From Propionispora vibrioides (GTDB lineage Bacteria; Bacillota; Negativicutes; Propionisporales; Propionisporaceae), in the NCBI RefSeq assembly GCF_900110485.1, contig NZ_FODY01000009.1, positions 79,274 to 143,273 of the forward strand: a stretch of 64,000 bases of DNA, given 5' to 3'. A program made the position numbers and the translations under genes. Below are positions 16,892 through 25,919 of this stretch, in pieces (the first letter of the stretch is position 1; each line of letters starts with the position of its first letter). The notes under the pieces were generated by a model that saw only the letters and a program-made list of their open reading frames with translations, had not been told where the DNA came from and made no database searches.

Positions 16892-18709
16892 ATGAAAGAA
16901 TTACAACAACGGCAAAAGCAAATTTTAAAATATTTGCTGTCGATGGATGATTTTATGCCTGTTAAAAAAATCGCCGCCTTATGCCGCTGCTCGACTAAAA
17001 CGGTACGCAATGATTTGCTGGTGTTAGAAGAAAGCGGCGTTAAGCTGGAAAAAATGTCCGGTAAGGGAATCCGTGTTTTTCCGGAAAAGCAAATGCGCGA
17101 CTATGATTTACCGCAAGATTCCTGCCACGATTTATCTGTTGAATACAGAAGAACGAAGATTATGTTTGAACTGCTGGAGGGCACTAAGGATAAGCTGTCC
17201 ATTCAGTCACTGTCGGAGAAATATTATGTCAGTAAAACTTCCATTGCCAATGATTTAAAAGTGGTGGAAGAAAAATTAAGCAAGTATCATTTGCGTCTCA
17301 AAAAGGACACACAGGGGACGCAGTTGGTTGGTTCGGAAATGGACATCCGGAAAGCCATGGTCGATATCTTAAATGCGCTGATTGGTTCAAAAAATGTATT
17401 TCAGGAAGAACCGGCGCGAATTGACCGGGAAACTATTCTGGAGCTGGAGGAGCATTTTGGGACATATCCTGTCAGTCAGGTGGAAGCGGTTATTGAGAAA
17501 GCAGAAAAACTGCTGCAATTCCGGATTGCGGAACCTTATTACATCAATCTGGTGACCCATATATTAATTCTCATTCACCGGACGAAAAACGGTAAGACGA
17601 TCTACGACGGACTGCAGGCGGAAGCCAATCATTATGATTCATCCTTTTATAGTGTATCGCAAAAAATAGCCTGCTGGCTGGAAGACATATTTTCCATTCA
17701 GGTCAACCAGGAAGAGGTATTTTACATTTATCGGTATTTGACCTCTTCCGGCGGTATTACTGTTCAGCCGGATAATAAACCCGATGAAGTGGATCAGCGG
17801 TTAGAGGAAATAGCAAGAGAAATGATTAGGTTGAGCGCCCGGATTTGTCCGATTCCTTTTTCCTTTAGCCCGTCTTTATATCAGGCGTTGCTGCTCCATT
17901 TGAGGCCCATGATGAACCGGATTATTTACAATATAGAAATTAAAAACCCCTTGCTGGATCAAATCAAAGAAGAATTTCCCGAAGTCATGCTGTTATTAAA
18001 ACTGGTCATTTGGAAGATAAGACTGCAGTACAAGCTGCCTTATATTAATGAAGCGGAGATCAGTTATATAGTTGTGTATTTTCAGTCTGCCATTGAAGAA
18101 GCGATCAGTAAGAAAAAGGTGATGATCGTCTGTTCCACAGGGGTGGGAACCTCGCACCTATTAGAAAAACGGATCAAAAATCATTTTCCCGAATGGAATA
18201 TTACCAATATTGTTTCGGCTAAAGATTTGGAAAAAGATATAAAGCTGGAAACGGTTGATTTGATCATTTCCACCGTGAAACTGGATATTTCACTGGATAA
18301 ACCGGTAGCGTATGTAAGCGCTTTGTTTAATAAAGCCGATGAGAAAAGGATAAGAGATTCTTTTGTCACCGGGCAACGTGGACTCATGACGGAAGCGACG
18401 GAAGTAATCGAAGATGATCAGCCGAGCAGTCGAAACGAGACAAGCAAAGAATTTTCCCAGGCCACGCTGGTAGACTGCCTGGCCATCCATGAAGCTTTGG
18501 AACTATGTCTGTATCGGAGAGGCTGTACCGCGGCTCAGCAGAGTGCCCGGATCATTAGACGGAGCGATAATAAGAACAAAACAAAATTACTCGTGTTAAT
18601 GGAAGAGAATGAAGCTGTGCCAGACACAGTGATTGGTACGTTGTACAGCATGTTGCAAAAGGACTACACGGGAGGGACAATAAATGGATCTATCCACAGT
18701 AATCGATGA
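16892..18709 (+). CDS. PTS-regulated transcriptional activator (HTH-PRD-PRD-EIIB plus C-terminal extension), cluster 2
   Basis: 605 residues from ATG 16892 (GGGAGG at 16880-16885). It has the same architecture as the regulator at 8542: N-terminal HTH with STKTVRNDL, second DNA-binding-like region with SKTSIANDL, two PRDs (LVTHILILIHR; LLLHLRPMM), then EIIB-like MIVCSTGVGTSH. Unlike its paralogue, it continues for roughly 110 residues after the EIIB domain, and this tail does not look like an EIIA domain. The stop codon lies 26 bases inside the following EIIA gene, so the two are probably translationally coupled. Confidence 0.88.
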   Translation: MKELQQRQKQILKYLLSMDDFMPVKKIAALCRCSTKTVRNDLLVLEESGVKLEKMSGKGIRVFPEKQMRDYDLPQDSCHDLSVEYRRTKIMFELLEGTKDKLSIQSLSEKYYVSKTSIANDLKVVEEKLSKYHLRLKKDTQGTQLVGSEMDIRKAMVDILNALIGSKNVFQEEPARIDRETILELEEHFGTYPVSQVEAVIEKAEKLLQFRIAEPYYINLVTHILILIHRTKNGKTIYDGLQAEANHYDSSFYSVSQKIACWLEDIFSIQVNQEEVFYIYRYLTSSGGITVQPDNKPDEVDQRLEEIAREMIRLSARICPIPFSFSPSLYQALLLHLRPMMNRIIYNIEIKNPLLDQIKEEFPEVMLLLKLVIWKIRLQYKLPYINEAEISYIVVYFQSAIEEAISKKKVMIVCSTGVGTSHLLEKRIKNHFPEWNITNIVSAKDLEKDIKLETVDLIISTVKLDISLDKPVAYVSALFNKADEKRIRDSFVTGQRGLMTEATEVIEDDQPSSRNETSKEFSQATLVDCLAIHEALELCLYRRGCTAAQQSARIIRRSDNKNKTKLLVLMEENEAVPDTVIGTLYSMLQKDYTGGTINGSIHSNR

Positions 18710-19139
18710 AAACAGAATTAACCTGGAACTGGATGTTGCCAGCAAAGAAGAAGCGATTGATGCGCTGGTGGATATGCTGATGCAATCAGGTGTTCTATCT
18801 TCTAAGGAGGACTTTATAAACGATGTTTATGTGAGGGAAACTGCGGGACAAACCGGAATAGGAGGTGGGATTGCCATTCCTCACGGCAAATCCAAAAGCG
18901 TATTAAAAACTTCACTGGCGATTGGCCGGACCATGAGACCGATCGAGTGGGAGTCGTTGGATGATGAACCTGTCCGCTGCATCATTTTATTCGCTGTAAG
19001 AGAAGCCGACAGCACGACCGTTCATGTACGCTTATTGGGCCAATTCGCGGGGAAGCTGGCTGATGAAGACATTGTGGCTGCGCTGCTTAACGGCAACGAT
19101 GCTAAAGAAATCATCACCATTCTTAGTGCGGAAAATTAA
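18684..19139 (+). CDS. PTS fructose-family EIIA, cluster 2
   Basis: 151 residues from ATG 18684 (GGGAGGG at 18671-18677). It is an EIIA-Fru domain with GIGGGIAIPHGKSKS carrying the phosphohistidine. It overlaps the end of the upstream regulator gene. It is clearly paralogous to 10099-10557 (shared DSTTVH-like and LLGQFA/LLSQVA segments). Confidence 0.92.
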   Translation: MDLSTVIDENRINLELDVASKEEAIDALVDMLMQSGVLSSKEDFINDVYVRETAGQTGIGGGIAIPHGKSKSVLKTSLAIGRTMRPIEWESLDDEPVRCIILFAVREADSTTVHVRLLGQFAGKLADEDIVAALLNGNDAKEIITILSAEN

Positions 19140-19158
19140 GGAAAAACGGAGGGATACC

Positions 19159-19470
19159 ATGAAAATTGTTGGCATTGCAGCCTGTACATCGGGGATTGCC
19201 CACACCTATATTGCCAAAGAAAAACTGGTCAAGGCTGCTCAAGCTCTTAATCACACCATCCATATCGAAACCCAGGGAACGATTGGCACCGAAAATGAAC
19301 TGTCGGCCAGGGATATTGCGGCAGCCGATGTGGTCATCATTGCTGCGGATATTAAAGTGGGTGGCAAGGAGCGGTTTCAGGGAAAACGGATTGTGGAAGT
19401 GCCTACCCATATTGTAATTAAATCTCCCAAAGCTTTACTAAACAAGATTCAGGCCGATCTGGGACTATAA
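19159..19470 (+). CDS. PTS fructose-family EIIB, cluster 2
   Basis: 103 residues from ATG 19159 with CGGAGGG upstream. The phosphocysteine motif is IAACTSGIAHTYIA, followed by IETQGTIGTEN as in its cluster 1 paralogue. It transfers phosphate from the EIIA encoded just upstream to the sugar at EIIC. Confidence 0.93.
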   Translation: MKIVGIAACTSGIAHTYIAKEKLVKAAQALNHTIHIETQGTIGTENELSARDIAAADVVIIAADIKVGGKERFQGKRIVEVPTHIVIKSPKALLNKIQADLGL

Positions 19471-19492
19471 AAAATGAGTGGAGGTCAAGGCT

Positions 19493-20578
19493 GTGTTGAA
19501 AAATTTGGAGTTGAAAAAGCATGCAATGACGGGAATATCCTACATGATCCCTCTGGTGGTGGCTTCAGGGCTGTTGATTGCCATCGGGAATATAGCCGGC
19601 GGCAATCCCAGTTTGATTGGTGACTATAAGAAAGCTTACGGCTTGTGGGAAGCGGCAGTCACTTTGGGCGTATACGGTATGGGCCTCATTCCGGCCGTCA
19701 TGGCGGCGGCCATTGCTTACTCAATTGCCGATCGGCCGGGGATTGCGCCGGGGTTATTGATGGGGATGATCGCCAATGCCATGGGAGCCGGCTTTCTGGG
19801 CGGCATGCTGGGCGGTTATCTGGCCGGCTGGTGCGTCAATTTCCTGAAACGTCGTATTAAGGTTCCGATCTGGGCTCAGGGGCTTATGCCGATGATGATT
19901 GTCCCGTTGCTGGCGTCGCTGATTGTAGGCTTTATTATGTTCTTTGTGATTGGCAGACCGATTGCCTCAGCTTCTTTCGCTTTAAGAGAAATGCTGGATA
20001 GTATGCAGGGCGGTTCCAAAGCAGTATTCGGCGCTATTATGGGGGCCATGGCTGCCTTTGACTTTGGCGGTCCGGTAAATAAAGTGGCTTCTTTGTTTGC
20101 CGACGGACTATTAATTGACAAAATCTATGGACCGGAAGCAATAAAAATTTGTGCATCTATGATCCCGCCGTTTGGCGTGACGTTATCCTGGCTGATTAAG
20201 AAATCAAGATATAGCAAAAGTGAAGCCGACAATATCAAAATAGCTTTTCCCATGGGAATTTGCATGATTACGGAAGGCGTTATTCCCATCGCCGCCGTCG
20301 ATCCTATCCGCGTTATTTTCTCCTGCTCCTTTGGCGCGGCTATCGGTGGTATTTTGATTATGCTGCTGGACGTAGGTTCACCGGTTCCTTCCGGTGGGAT
20401 GTTCATTGTTCCGGCTATGCATAATCCGCTGGGCTTCCTGATTGCTTTAGCAGTTGGCAGCCTGGTTACGGCGTTGCTGTTGGTCGCTTTGAAAAAAGAT
20501 GCTCCTCAGGAACAGGAAATAGGCTTGGCAGAGGATTTGGAGGAAGAAGTGGATTTGTCGGGGATTACCGTAAAATAA
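19493..20578 (+). CDS. PTS fructose-family EIIC (permease), cluster 2
   Basis: 361 residues from GTG 19493; GGAGGTC at 19480-19486 fits this start better than the in-frame GTG at 19478, and it aligns with the start of the cluster 1 EIIC. It is a polytopic membrane protein with KHAMTGISYMIPLV, SIADRPGIAPGLLMG, FLGGMLGGYLAGW and DFGGPVNKV. The last is the counterpart of DYGGPINKV in cluster 1. The tail is acidic. It forms the translocation channel of the second PTS. Confidence 0.92.
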   Translation: MLKNLELKKHAMTGISYMIPLVVASGLLIAIGNIAGGNPSLIGDYKKAYGLWEAAVTLGVYGMGLIPAVMAAAIAYSIADRPGIAPGLLMGMIANAMGAGFLGGMLGGYLAGWCVNFLKRRIKVPIWAQGLMPMMIVPLLASLIVGFIMFFVIGRPIASASFALREMLDSMQGGSKAVFGAIMGAMAAFDFGGPVNKVASLFADGLLIDKIYGPEAIKICASMIPPFGVTLSWLIKKSRYSKSEADNIKIAFPMGICMITEGVIPIAAVDPIRVIFSCSFGAAIGGILIMLLDVGSPVPSGGMFIVPAMHNPLGFLIALAVGSLVTALLLVALKKDAPQEQEIGLAEDLEEEVDLSGITVK

Positions 20579-20597
20579 ACTACAGGGAGTGTAAGCC

Positions 20598-21449
20598 ATG
20601 TATGTTTCCATGAAGGATATGCTGCAGAAGGCGCATGACGGGGCGTATGCGGTTATGGCGATTAACTGCTTTAATCTGGAGACCGCCAGAACGGTTATTC
20701 GGGCGGCTGAAAGTGAAAATGCGCCAATCATTATTAATCTATATCAGGATCATCTGATACAGCATTGTGACAGTGAACTGATTACGCCGATTGTGAAGGT
20801 GTTGGCCAATCGATCCAAAGTTAAGATTGCGCTGAATTTTGATCATGGTCAGGAGGTTTTGCTGTTAAAAAAGGCAATTGACGACGGGTTTTCTTCCGTC
20901 ATGGTCGACGGTTCGCGGTTTGGTCTGGAAGGAAATATTGCGATGACCAGGGAGATTGTTAATTTTGCCCACCCCAAAGGGGTGAGTGTGGAAGGCGAAA
21001 TTGGCTGCATTGGTGCTACGGAAGGAGCAGAGTTTACCGAGCATTCCATGTATACCGATCCGGATGAGGCCGTGCGGTTTGCCAGGGAAACGAGTATTGA
21101 TGCGCTGGCTGTGTCTATCGGTTCTTCTCACGGCAATTATCCGGCCGATATGATTCCATCGTTTGATTTTGAACGGCTGCGGCAGATTAAAGCGATGACC
21201 GGGCTGCCGCTGGTACTGCATGGCGGCTCCGGTTCCGGCGAAAAGAATATCTGCCAGGCGGTCAAGGATGGAATCAATAAGATTAATGTAGGCTGCGATT
21301 TTATGAATGCCAATGTGGCTGCGGTAAAAAACAGACTGCAAGAAAATCCTGACATTAACTATTATGATCTGGTCGAGCGGGTGGAAACGGACAGCATGGA
21401 GATTGTCCGGCACTATATACGGTTGTCGGGATCATATAATAAAAACTAA
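20598..21449 (+). CDS. Class II aldolase, divergent paralogue, cluster 2
   Basis: 283 residues from ATG 20598. It belongs to the class II FBA/KbaY fold, with LNFDHGQE in place of the usual LDHG, then SVEGEIGCIG, SIGSSHGNYP, LHGGSGSGEKN and INVGCDFM. Zinc-binding histidines are retained. It is more distant from the other two aldolases in the window than they are from each other: the N-terminus reads AINCFNLETARTV rather than VPAFN, and LYQDH replaces the HPDEL segment. It may cleave a different ketose phosphate, or act together with the next gene. It is followed after 17 bases by a second aldolase gene. Confidence 0.85.
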   Translation: MYVSMKDMLQKAHDGAYAVMAINCFNLETARTVIRAAESENAPIIINLYQDHLIQHCDSELITPIVKVLANRSKVKIALNFDHGQEVLLLKKAIDDGFSSVMVDGSRFGLEGNIAMTREIVNFAHPKGVSVEGEIGCIGATEGAEFTEHSMYTDPDEAVRFARETSIDALAVSIGSSHGNYPADMIPSFDFERLRQIKAMTGLPLVLHGGSGSGEKNICQAVKDGINKINVGCDFMNANVAAVKNRLQENPDINYYDLVERVETDSMEIVRHYIRLSGSYNKN

Positions 21450-21466
21450 AGGAGATAACAGGGATT

Positions 21467-22336
21467 ATGCTAATGAATATGAAGGAATTATTGTCGGTGG
21501 CGCAAAAACACCAGTTTGCCGTACCTGCTTTTAATGTCAGCAGCAGTATGCTGCTAAGAGGCGTCATGGAGGGTTGCCGGGAGAAACAGGCTCCGGTAAT
21601 TATCGCCATTCATCCCGATGAATTATCGTTTGTGGAAGACAGCTTTATTGCCAGTGTGCGGGAAGAAATTATCCATAGCCGCATACCGGCCGTAATTCAT
21701 CTGGATCATGGCGGAAGCTTTGAGCAGATTGTCCGGGCTATTCGCTGTGGCTTTACTTCCGTTATGATTGATGCTTCGCTGCTATCGTTTGAAGAAAATG
21801 TGGCTATTACCAGAAAGGTGATCGAAGTGGCGCAGGCTGCTCATGTTTCCGTGGAAGCCGAACTGGGGACGATCGGAACGACCGGTAACGGTGGTGAAGG
21901 CGGTACGGAGCAAATTATTTATACCGATCCGGCCACTGTCAAGGAATTTGTTGCCAGAACCGGTGTGGATACGCTGGCGATTGCCATCGGCACATCGCAC
22001 GGCATTTATCCGAAAAATATGCAACCCAAATTGCGAATGGATTTGCTGCAGGAAATCAGAGCGATTGTGGATATACCCTTGGTTCTGCACGGCGGCTCGG
22101 CTAATGCCGATAGTGAAATCGCCGAGGCGGTAAGACTGGGGATATCGAAAATCAATATATCCAGCGATATCAAAGACGCTTTTTATAAGAAATGCCGGGA
22201 AGTGCTGCAGGACCCGGTTATCCGTGAACCGAATGCCATTTATCCACCTTGTATTAAAGCTATGAAACAGGTGGTTTACCAAAAAATCGATTTGTTTAAT
22301 GATGCCGGTAAAGCAAGATATTATCAGGAAAATTAA
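21467..22336 (+). CDS. Class II ketose-(bis)phosphate aldolase, cluster 2
   Basis: 289 residues from ATG 21467 (AAAGGAGATAAC upstream). It is close to the cluster 1 aldolase (10659) along its whole length: QKHQFAVPAFN, AIHPDEL, HLDHGGS, AELGTIG, IGTSHGIYP, LHGGSANAD and INISSDIK. Zinc and phosphate-binding positions are conserved. It is predicted to cleave a ketose phosphate delivered by the PTS to dihydroxyacetone phosphate and an aldehyde. It is the fifth structural gene of cluster 2. Confidence 0.88.
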   Translation: MLMNMKELLSVAQKHQFAVPAFNVSSSMLLRGVMEGCREKQAPVIIAIHPDELSFVEDSFIASVREEIIHSRIPAVIHLDHGGSFEQIVRAIRCGFTSVMIDASLLSFEENVAITRKVIEVAQAAHVSVEAELGTIGTTGNGGEGGTEQIIYTDPATVKEFVARTGVDTLAIAIGTSHGIYPKNMQPKLRMDLLQEIRAIVDIPLVLHGGSANADSEIAEAVRLGISKINISSDIKDAFYKKCREVLQDPVIREPNAIYPPCIKAMKQVVYQKIDLFNDAGKARYYQEN

Positions 22337-22376
22337 GCGAAGATTATACGGTATGCTAACATAGCAGTATGATGTA

Positions 22377-22423
22377 AAAGGTCTTCCCTATCGGAATACG
22401 GGATGTGGGGGGCCTTTTGCCGT
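22377..22423 (+). terminator. Possible terminator or attenuating hairpin before manA
   Basis: AAAAGGTCTTCCC and GGGGGGCCTTTTG form an imperfect stem around a loop of about 20 nt, ending in TTTTG. It lies between the aldolase stop and manA and might reduce read-through. The stem has mismatches, so this is tentative. Confidence 0.4.
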
Positions 22424-22439
22424 TACAAGGAGGGACTCC

Positions 22440-23360
22440 GTGTATCCTTTAACCTTTGAGCCGGTTTATAAAGAGACGATCTGGGGTGGGCAGGCTTTAG
22501 CGACCTTGTTTGGCCGCGAGCTGCCTTCGGCCCGGATCGGGGAAAGCTGGGAGATCTGCGCTCATCCCCAGGGAATGAGCCGGATCCGTAACGGAAGCTG
22601 GCAGGGAAAAACGCTGCAGGAAGTGATGTCAACGCAGCCGGCCCTGATCTTGGGGGAAGGCCGTACAGCAGAAACACAATTTCCGCTGCTTATCAAATAT
22701 ATTGATGCCGGTGATGATTTGTCCATTCAGGTGCATCCCGATGATGAATATGCCGGAAGGGTGGAAAGGCAGCCAGGCAAGACCGAGGCTTGGTATGTGC
22801 TGCAGGCCGGGCCGGGAGCGGAAATTATTTACGGTCTGAACGAGGCGGTCAGCCGGGAAGCTTTTATACAGGCTGTGCGGGAGGGAACTGTGGAGGCGGC
22901 AGTTCGCCGAGTGGCTGTTCAGGCGGGCGATATGATTCTGGTTCCGGCCGGTACGGTCCATTCGCTGCTAAAAGGCGTGGCCGTTTGTGAAATCCAGCAG
23001 AATTCTGATCTGACTTACCGTCTCTACGATTTTAACCGTACCGGCCCTGATGGCAAACCGCGAATGCTGCACTTGGAAAAGGGCCTGGCCGTGACTGCTT
23101 TTGGGCAGCAGCCAGCTTTGGACTTTAGGCAGGATAGCATTACCTGTCCGTATTTTTCTGTGCAGAGGCAGCAAGTTGCTGGTCAGGTACAGGATCTTCC
23201 GGCAGGACGGTTTCTGATTTACTGTATTTTACAGGGGAAAGGGCAGATTGCCGCGAATGGAATAGAAGTTCCGGTCCAGGCCGGTGATACGGTATTGATA
23301 CCGGCTTGTCTGACGGCGGTGACACTGACCGGTCAGTGCCAACTGCTGCGTATTCGGTAA
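22440..23360 (+). CDS. manA: Mannose-6-phosphate isomerase, class I type
   Basis: 306 residues from GTG 22440 with AAGGAGGGA at 22427-22435. It is the short bacterial ManA of cupin fold: YKETIWGGQ near the start, metal-site segments SIQVHPDDEYA (His, Asp), GKTEAWYV (Glu) and PAGTVHSL (His), then a second cupin half. It interconverts mannose-6-phosphate and fructose-6-phosphate. It ends cluster 2, and together with the D-lyxose/D-mannose isomerase of cluster 1 it hints that mannose- or fructose-type sugars feed this region. It is followed by a hairpin terminator. Confidence 0.93.
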   Translation: MYPLTFEPVYKETIWGGQALATLFGRELPSARIGESWEICAHPQGMSRIRNGSWQGKTLQEVMSTQPALILGEGRTAETQFPLLIKYIDAGDDLSIQVHPDDEYAGRVERQPGKTEAWYVLQAGPGAEIIYGLNEAVSREAFIQAVREGTVEAAVRRVAVQAGDMILVPAGTVHSLLKGVAVCEIQQNSDLTYRLYDFNRTGPDGKPRMLHLEKGLAVTAFGQQPALDFRQDSITCPYFSVQRQQVAGQVQDLPAGRFLIYCILQGKGQIAANGIEVPVQAGDTVLIPACLTAVTLTGQCQLLRIR

Positions 23361-23375
23361 TCCTTTCTATTAACA

Positions 23376-23424
23376 GCAAAGTCCTCAGCAGCTACGAGTT
23401 GGCCGGTGAGGACTTTGCCATTTT
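23376..23424 (+). terminator. Probable terminator of sugar cluster 2
   Basis: GCAAAGTCCTCA (23376-23387) pairs perfectly with TGAGGACTTTGC (23407-23418), followed by CATTTT. The T-run is short, but the position 16 bases after the manA stop supports the role. Confidence 0.75.
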
Positions 23425-23575
23425 AAAGGGGTATTTTGGCGCTAACCGGCCGATCAATGAGTCTGTGCCTGCTTATTCCCCTGCTTGCCGTTTAAGCCGG
23501 AAATGAGCGGTAAAACGGCTGGAACTGAGTTTTTCATATCCGGTAGCCTTTGTTATAATTTTACTGAAAAGGTAT

Positions 23576-23664
23576 CTAGGTAACCGCTGATTAATTCACA
23601 CTGCGCGTCCTGAAGGATCTTTTTTCGCCTGGTTAACAGGTTCATTTAATCAGTGGTTACCTAG
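23576..23664. repeat. Palindromic interspersed repeat, family B copy 2 (short, 89 bp)
   Basis: CTAGGTAACCGCTGATTAA on the left is the near-perfect complement of TTAATCAGTGGTTACCTAG on the right. The ends match the 62549-62717 copy. The core is shortened by an internal deletion. It ends 47 bases before the symporter start at 23711. Confidence 0.85.
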
Positions 23665-23710
23665 CAGTCCACCGGATTGGCGGACTATGATCCGACTTGG
23701 GGGCTTGGTT

Positions 23711-25126
23711 ATGGAACTTACCCTTGGCCATGTTATCGGCCTGACCTTGACAATTTTGCTGGTAATCGGCAGCGGTCTGTATTCGGCACGGACGGTGACT
23801 TCGGCCGAAGGCTACAGCCTGGGCGGACGCTCTGCCGGTACGGCTCTGGTGGCAGGCAGCATAGCCGGCACGGTAATTGGCGGCGGCGCTACGGTAGGAA
23901 CGGCGCAAATGGCCTATTCGCTGGGACTTTCTGCCTGGTGGTTTACCTTAGGTTCCGGCATTGGTTTCATTATTATGGGGCTGTTTTATGCCCGGCCGTT
24001 GCGCCGAACCGGTCTGGAGACTATTCCGCAGTATCTGGTGGCAAATTACGGCCGACTGGCCGGTCCTTTGGTCAGTGTGATTTCTTCTCTGGGCATCTTG
24101 CTTAGCGCTGTGGCAAGCTGCCTGCCGGGAATTCAACTGATTGCAGCCATGTTTCACCTCGGGCCCTGGCCGGCGGCCTTGCTGCTTATGCTGCTGGTGG
24201 CCGCCTATGTTTTTTTCGGCGGCATAAAAAGTGCCGGCGTGGCCGGCATGTTGAAAATGGTGATTATCTGGCTTACCTTGCTGGCCGCCGGCAGCACGGC
24301 CTGGCTGGCCTTAAGGGAAATGCCTGTTTTTGCGCTGCACTTTCCGGACTTTCCCTGGTTTAGCCTGTGGGGACATGGTTTTTGGGCGGGGCTGGGCAAT
24401 CTTTTTTCTCTGATTGTCGGTATTATGTGCACTCAAACTTATATTCAGTCCATTTTTTCCGCCGCCGATTCGCGGACGGCGGCAGCGGGAGCGTTTGTTG
24501 CGGCGTTGATTGTCATCCCGGTGGGGTTGCCGTCCATTGCCATCGGCATGTTTATGCATGCCGCCCATCCTGCTATGCTGCCGATTCTGGTGCTGCCGGG
24601 TTATTTACTGCAATATCAGCCGGCCTGGCTGGGCGGTATCGGGCTTGCCGGTATTTTACTATCGCTCATCGGATCGATTGCCGGGCTGACGCTGGGCATT
24701 GGCACCATGCTTTCGCGGGATATCTGCGCCGAGCTGTTTCAGGTCAAAAGTAGTCAAACTTTATTGTGGATAAACCGGGGGATCATTTTACTGGTCATGG
24801 GTCTGGCCTGCCTGATTGCCGTGGCTCATCTGCAGTCGCAGGTACTGCTTTGGAATTACCTCTCTATGGCGTTGCGGGGCGGCGGAGTATTTTTACCGCT
24901 TACGCTGGCGATTTTTGCTCCCGGCAGGCTGCCGGGAAGTTGGGCTCTTGCTTCGATGGCAATCAGTACGCTGACTGCTATCCTGGCGGCTACGGTGCTT
25001 ACCGTGCCGGTTGACCCGCTGTTTATCGGGCTTGCGGTGAGTGCCGGTATCATTCTGGCCGGACTGATTAGCAAGCGGTGGCAAGCCGGACACAGGCCTG
25101 CCGGTAAGGCGCACTGTAGTTCGTAA
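23711..25126 (+). CDS. Sodium:solute symporter family protein (SSS)
   Basis: 471 residues from ATG 23711, preceded by TTGGGGGCTTGG; an ATG at 23687 would add eight residues without a good binding site. It is a polytopic membrane protein with about 13 hydrophobic segments. SSS features include SAEGYSLGGRSAGTALVAGSIAGTVIGGG near the N-terminus, ETIPQYLVANYG, and GIKSAGVAGMLKMVIIW. SSS members take up proline, pantothenate, sugars, nucleosides or carboxylates with sodium; the substrate is not predictable here. It stands alone between a repeat and a terminator. Confidence 0.87.
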   Translation: MELTLGHVIGLTLTILLVIGSGLYSARTVTSAEGYSLGGRSAGTALVAGSIAGTVIGGGATVGTAQMAYSLGLSAWWFTLGSGIGFIIMGLFYARPLRRTGLETIPQYLVANYGRLAGPLVSVISSLGILLSAVASCLPGIQLIAAMFHLGPWPAALLLMLLVAAYVFFGGIKSAGVAGMLKMVIIWLTLLAAGSTAWLALREMPVFALHFPDFPWFSLWGHGFWAGLGNLFSLIVGIMCTQTYIQSIFSAADSRTAAAGAFVAALIVIPVGLPSIAIGMFMHAAHPAMLPILVLPGYLLQYQPAWLGGIGLAGILLSLIGSIAGLTLGIGTMLSRDICAELFQVKSSQTLLWINRGIILLVMGLACLIAVAHLQSQVLLWNYLSMALRGGGVFLPLTLAIFAPGRLPGSWALASMAISTLTAILAATVLTVPVDPLFIGLAVSAGIILAGLISKRWQAGHRPAGKAHCSS

Positions 25127-25129
25127 GCG

Positions 25130-25168
25130 AAAAATCCGTACCTGCCATTTGGCGGTACGGATTTTTTT
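25130..25168. terminator. Bidirectional intrinsic terminator
   Basis: AAAAATCCGTACC and GGTACGGATTTTT form a 13-bp stem with A-rich and T-rich flanks. It serves the symporter gene on the plus strand and the converging gene (25167-25781) on the minus strand. Confidence 0.88.
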
Positions 25169-25781
25169 ATTGTAGCAGGGCTTTCCAGTTGACTCCCAGC
25201 GATTCCAGCAGATGAATGACGTGTGTATCGTTAGCCTGCACGAAACCACGAACCTTGGCGTAAACCATACTTTGCCGTCCGTCTTTAAAAATGGTCAATT
25301 GATCTAACAGCGGGTTGTAGTTGACCTCGCTGCCGTCGGGCATTTTTTTGGAGACCGGATCGATAACCGGCTGGGTGGCGGGGGAGGCCGGAGTGGACTG
25401 AAGCTCCTTTAAGCGGAGGCGCAGGGTGGCGATGTCATCCGTTGTGACCAGACCGGTGATCTCGGCGGTAAAGGACAAGGCCCCGTCGCTCGTTAAGGTG
25501 CGCTGCACTTTGGATGAAGTGACCTGCAGCAGTCCGGCGGACAAGGTTGTGACTTCGTCTTTGGTGAGCTGGAGATTCTCCGTCTGGCTGAAGCTTTCAA
25601 TATAGATGCCGGCCTGTTCGATGGCCGACCGTTTGGCGTTGAGCAGGGCTTTGTCCTGGGCGGCAGCCGGCGTTTCCCCATCGCCCATGAGGTAGGTGCC
25701 GGTAGCGGTAATGTAATGGGGTTCGGCAAAACAAAACAGCGGGATACATAATAAAACCACTAAAGCAGTTATGAGCTTCAT
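25167..25781 (-). CDS. Exported protein, LPP20/FlgT-N-like
   Basis: 204 residues. The N-terminus is a signal peptide (MKLITALVVLLCIPLFCFA, cleavage likely before EPHY). The next segment, ITATGTYLMGDGETPAAAQDKALLNAKRSAIEQAG, resembles the repeat of LPP20-type lipoproteins and the N-terminal domain of flagellar FlgT: a strand followed by an Ala-rich helix. The mature protein should lie in the periplasm of a diderm cell. There is no lipobox Cys at the cleavage point. The function is unknown. It is monocistronic, converging on the symporter gene. Confidence 0.7.
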   Translation of the reverse strand: MKLITALVVLLCIPLFCFAEPHYITATGTYLMGDGETPAAAQDKALLNAKRSAIEQAGIYIESFSQTENLQLTKDEVTTLSAGLLQVTSSKVQRTLTSDGALSFTAEITGLVTTDDIATLRLRLKELQSTPASPATQPVIDPVSKKMPDGSEVNYNPLLDQLTIFKDGRQSMVYAKVRGFVQANDTHVIHLLESLGVNWKALLQ

Positions 25782-25919
25782 AACATCACTCCGTTGTTAA
25801 TGATAATGGATACCTAAATTTTCGCTGTTTGTTTTCCAGACTCCTGCCATTTTGATTTCGATAACGGTAGGATAGAGTGAAATCTTTGAAAACACGGGAG
25901 AGGCTTGAGTTCGGGCTTT

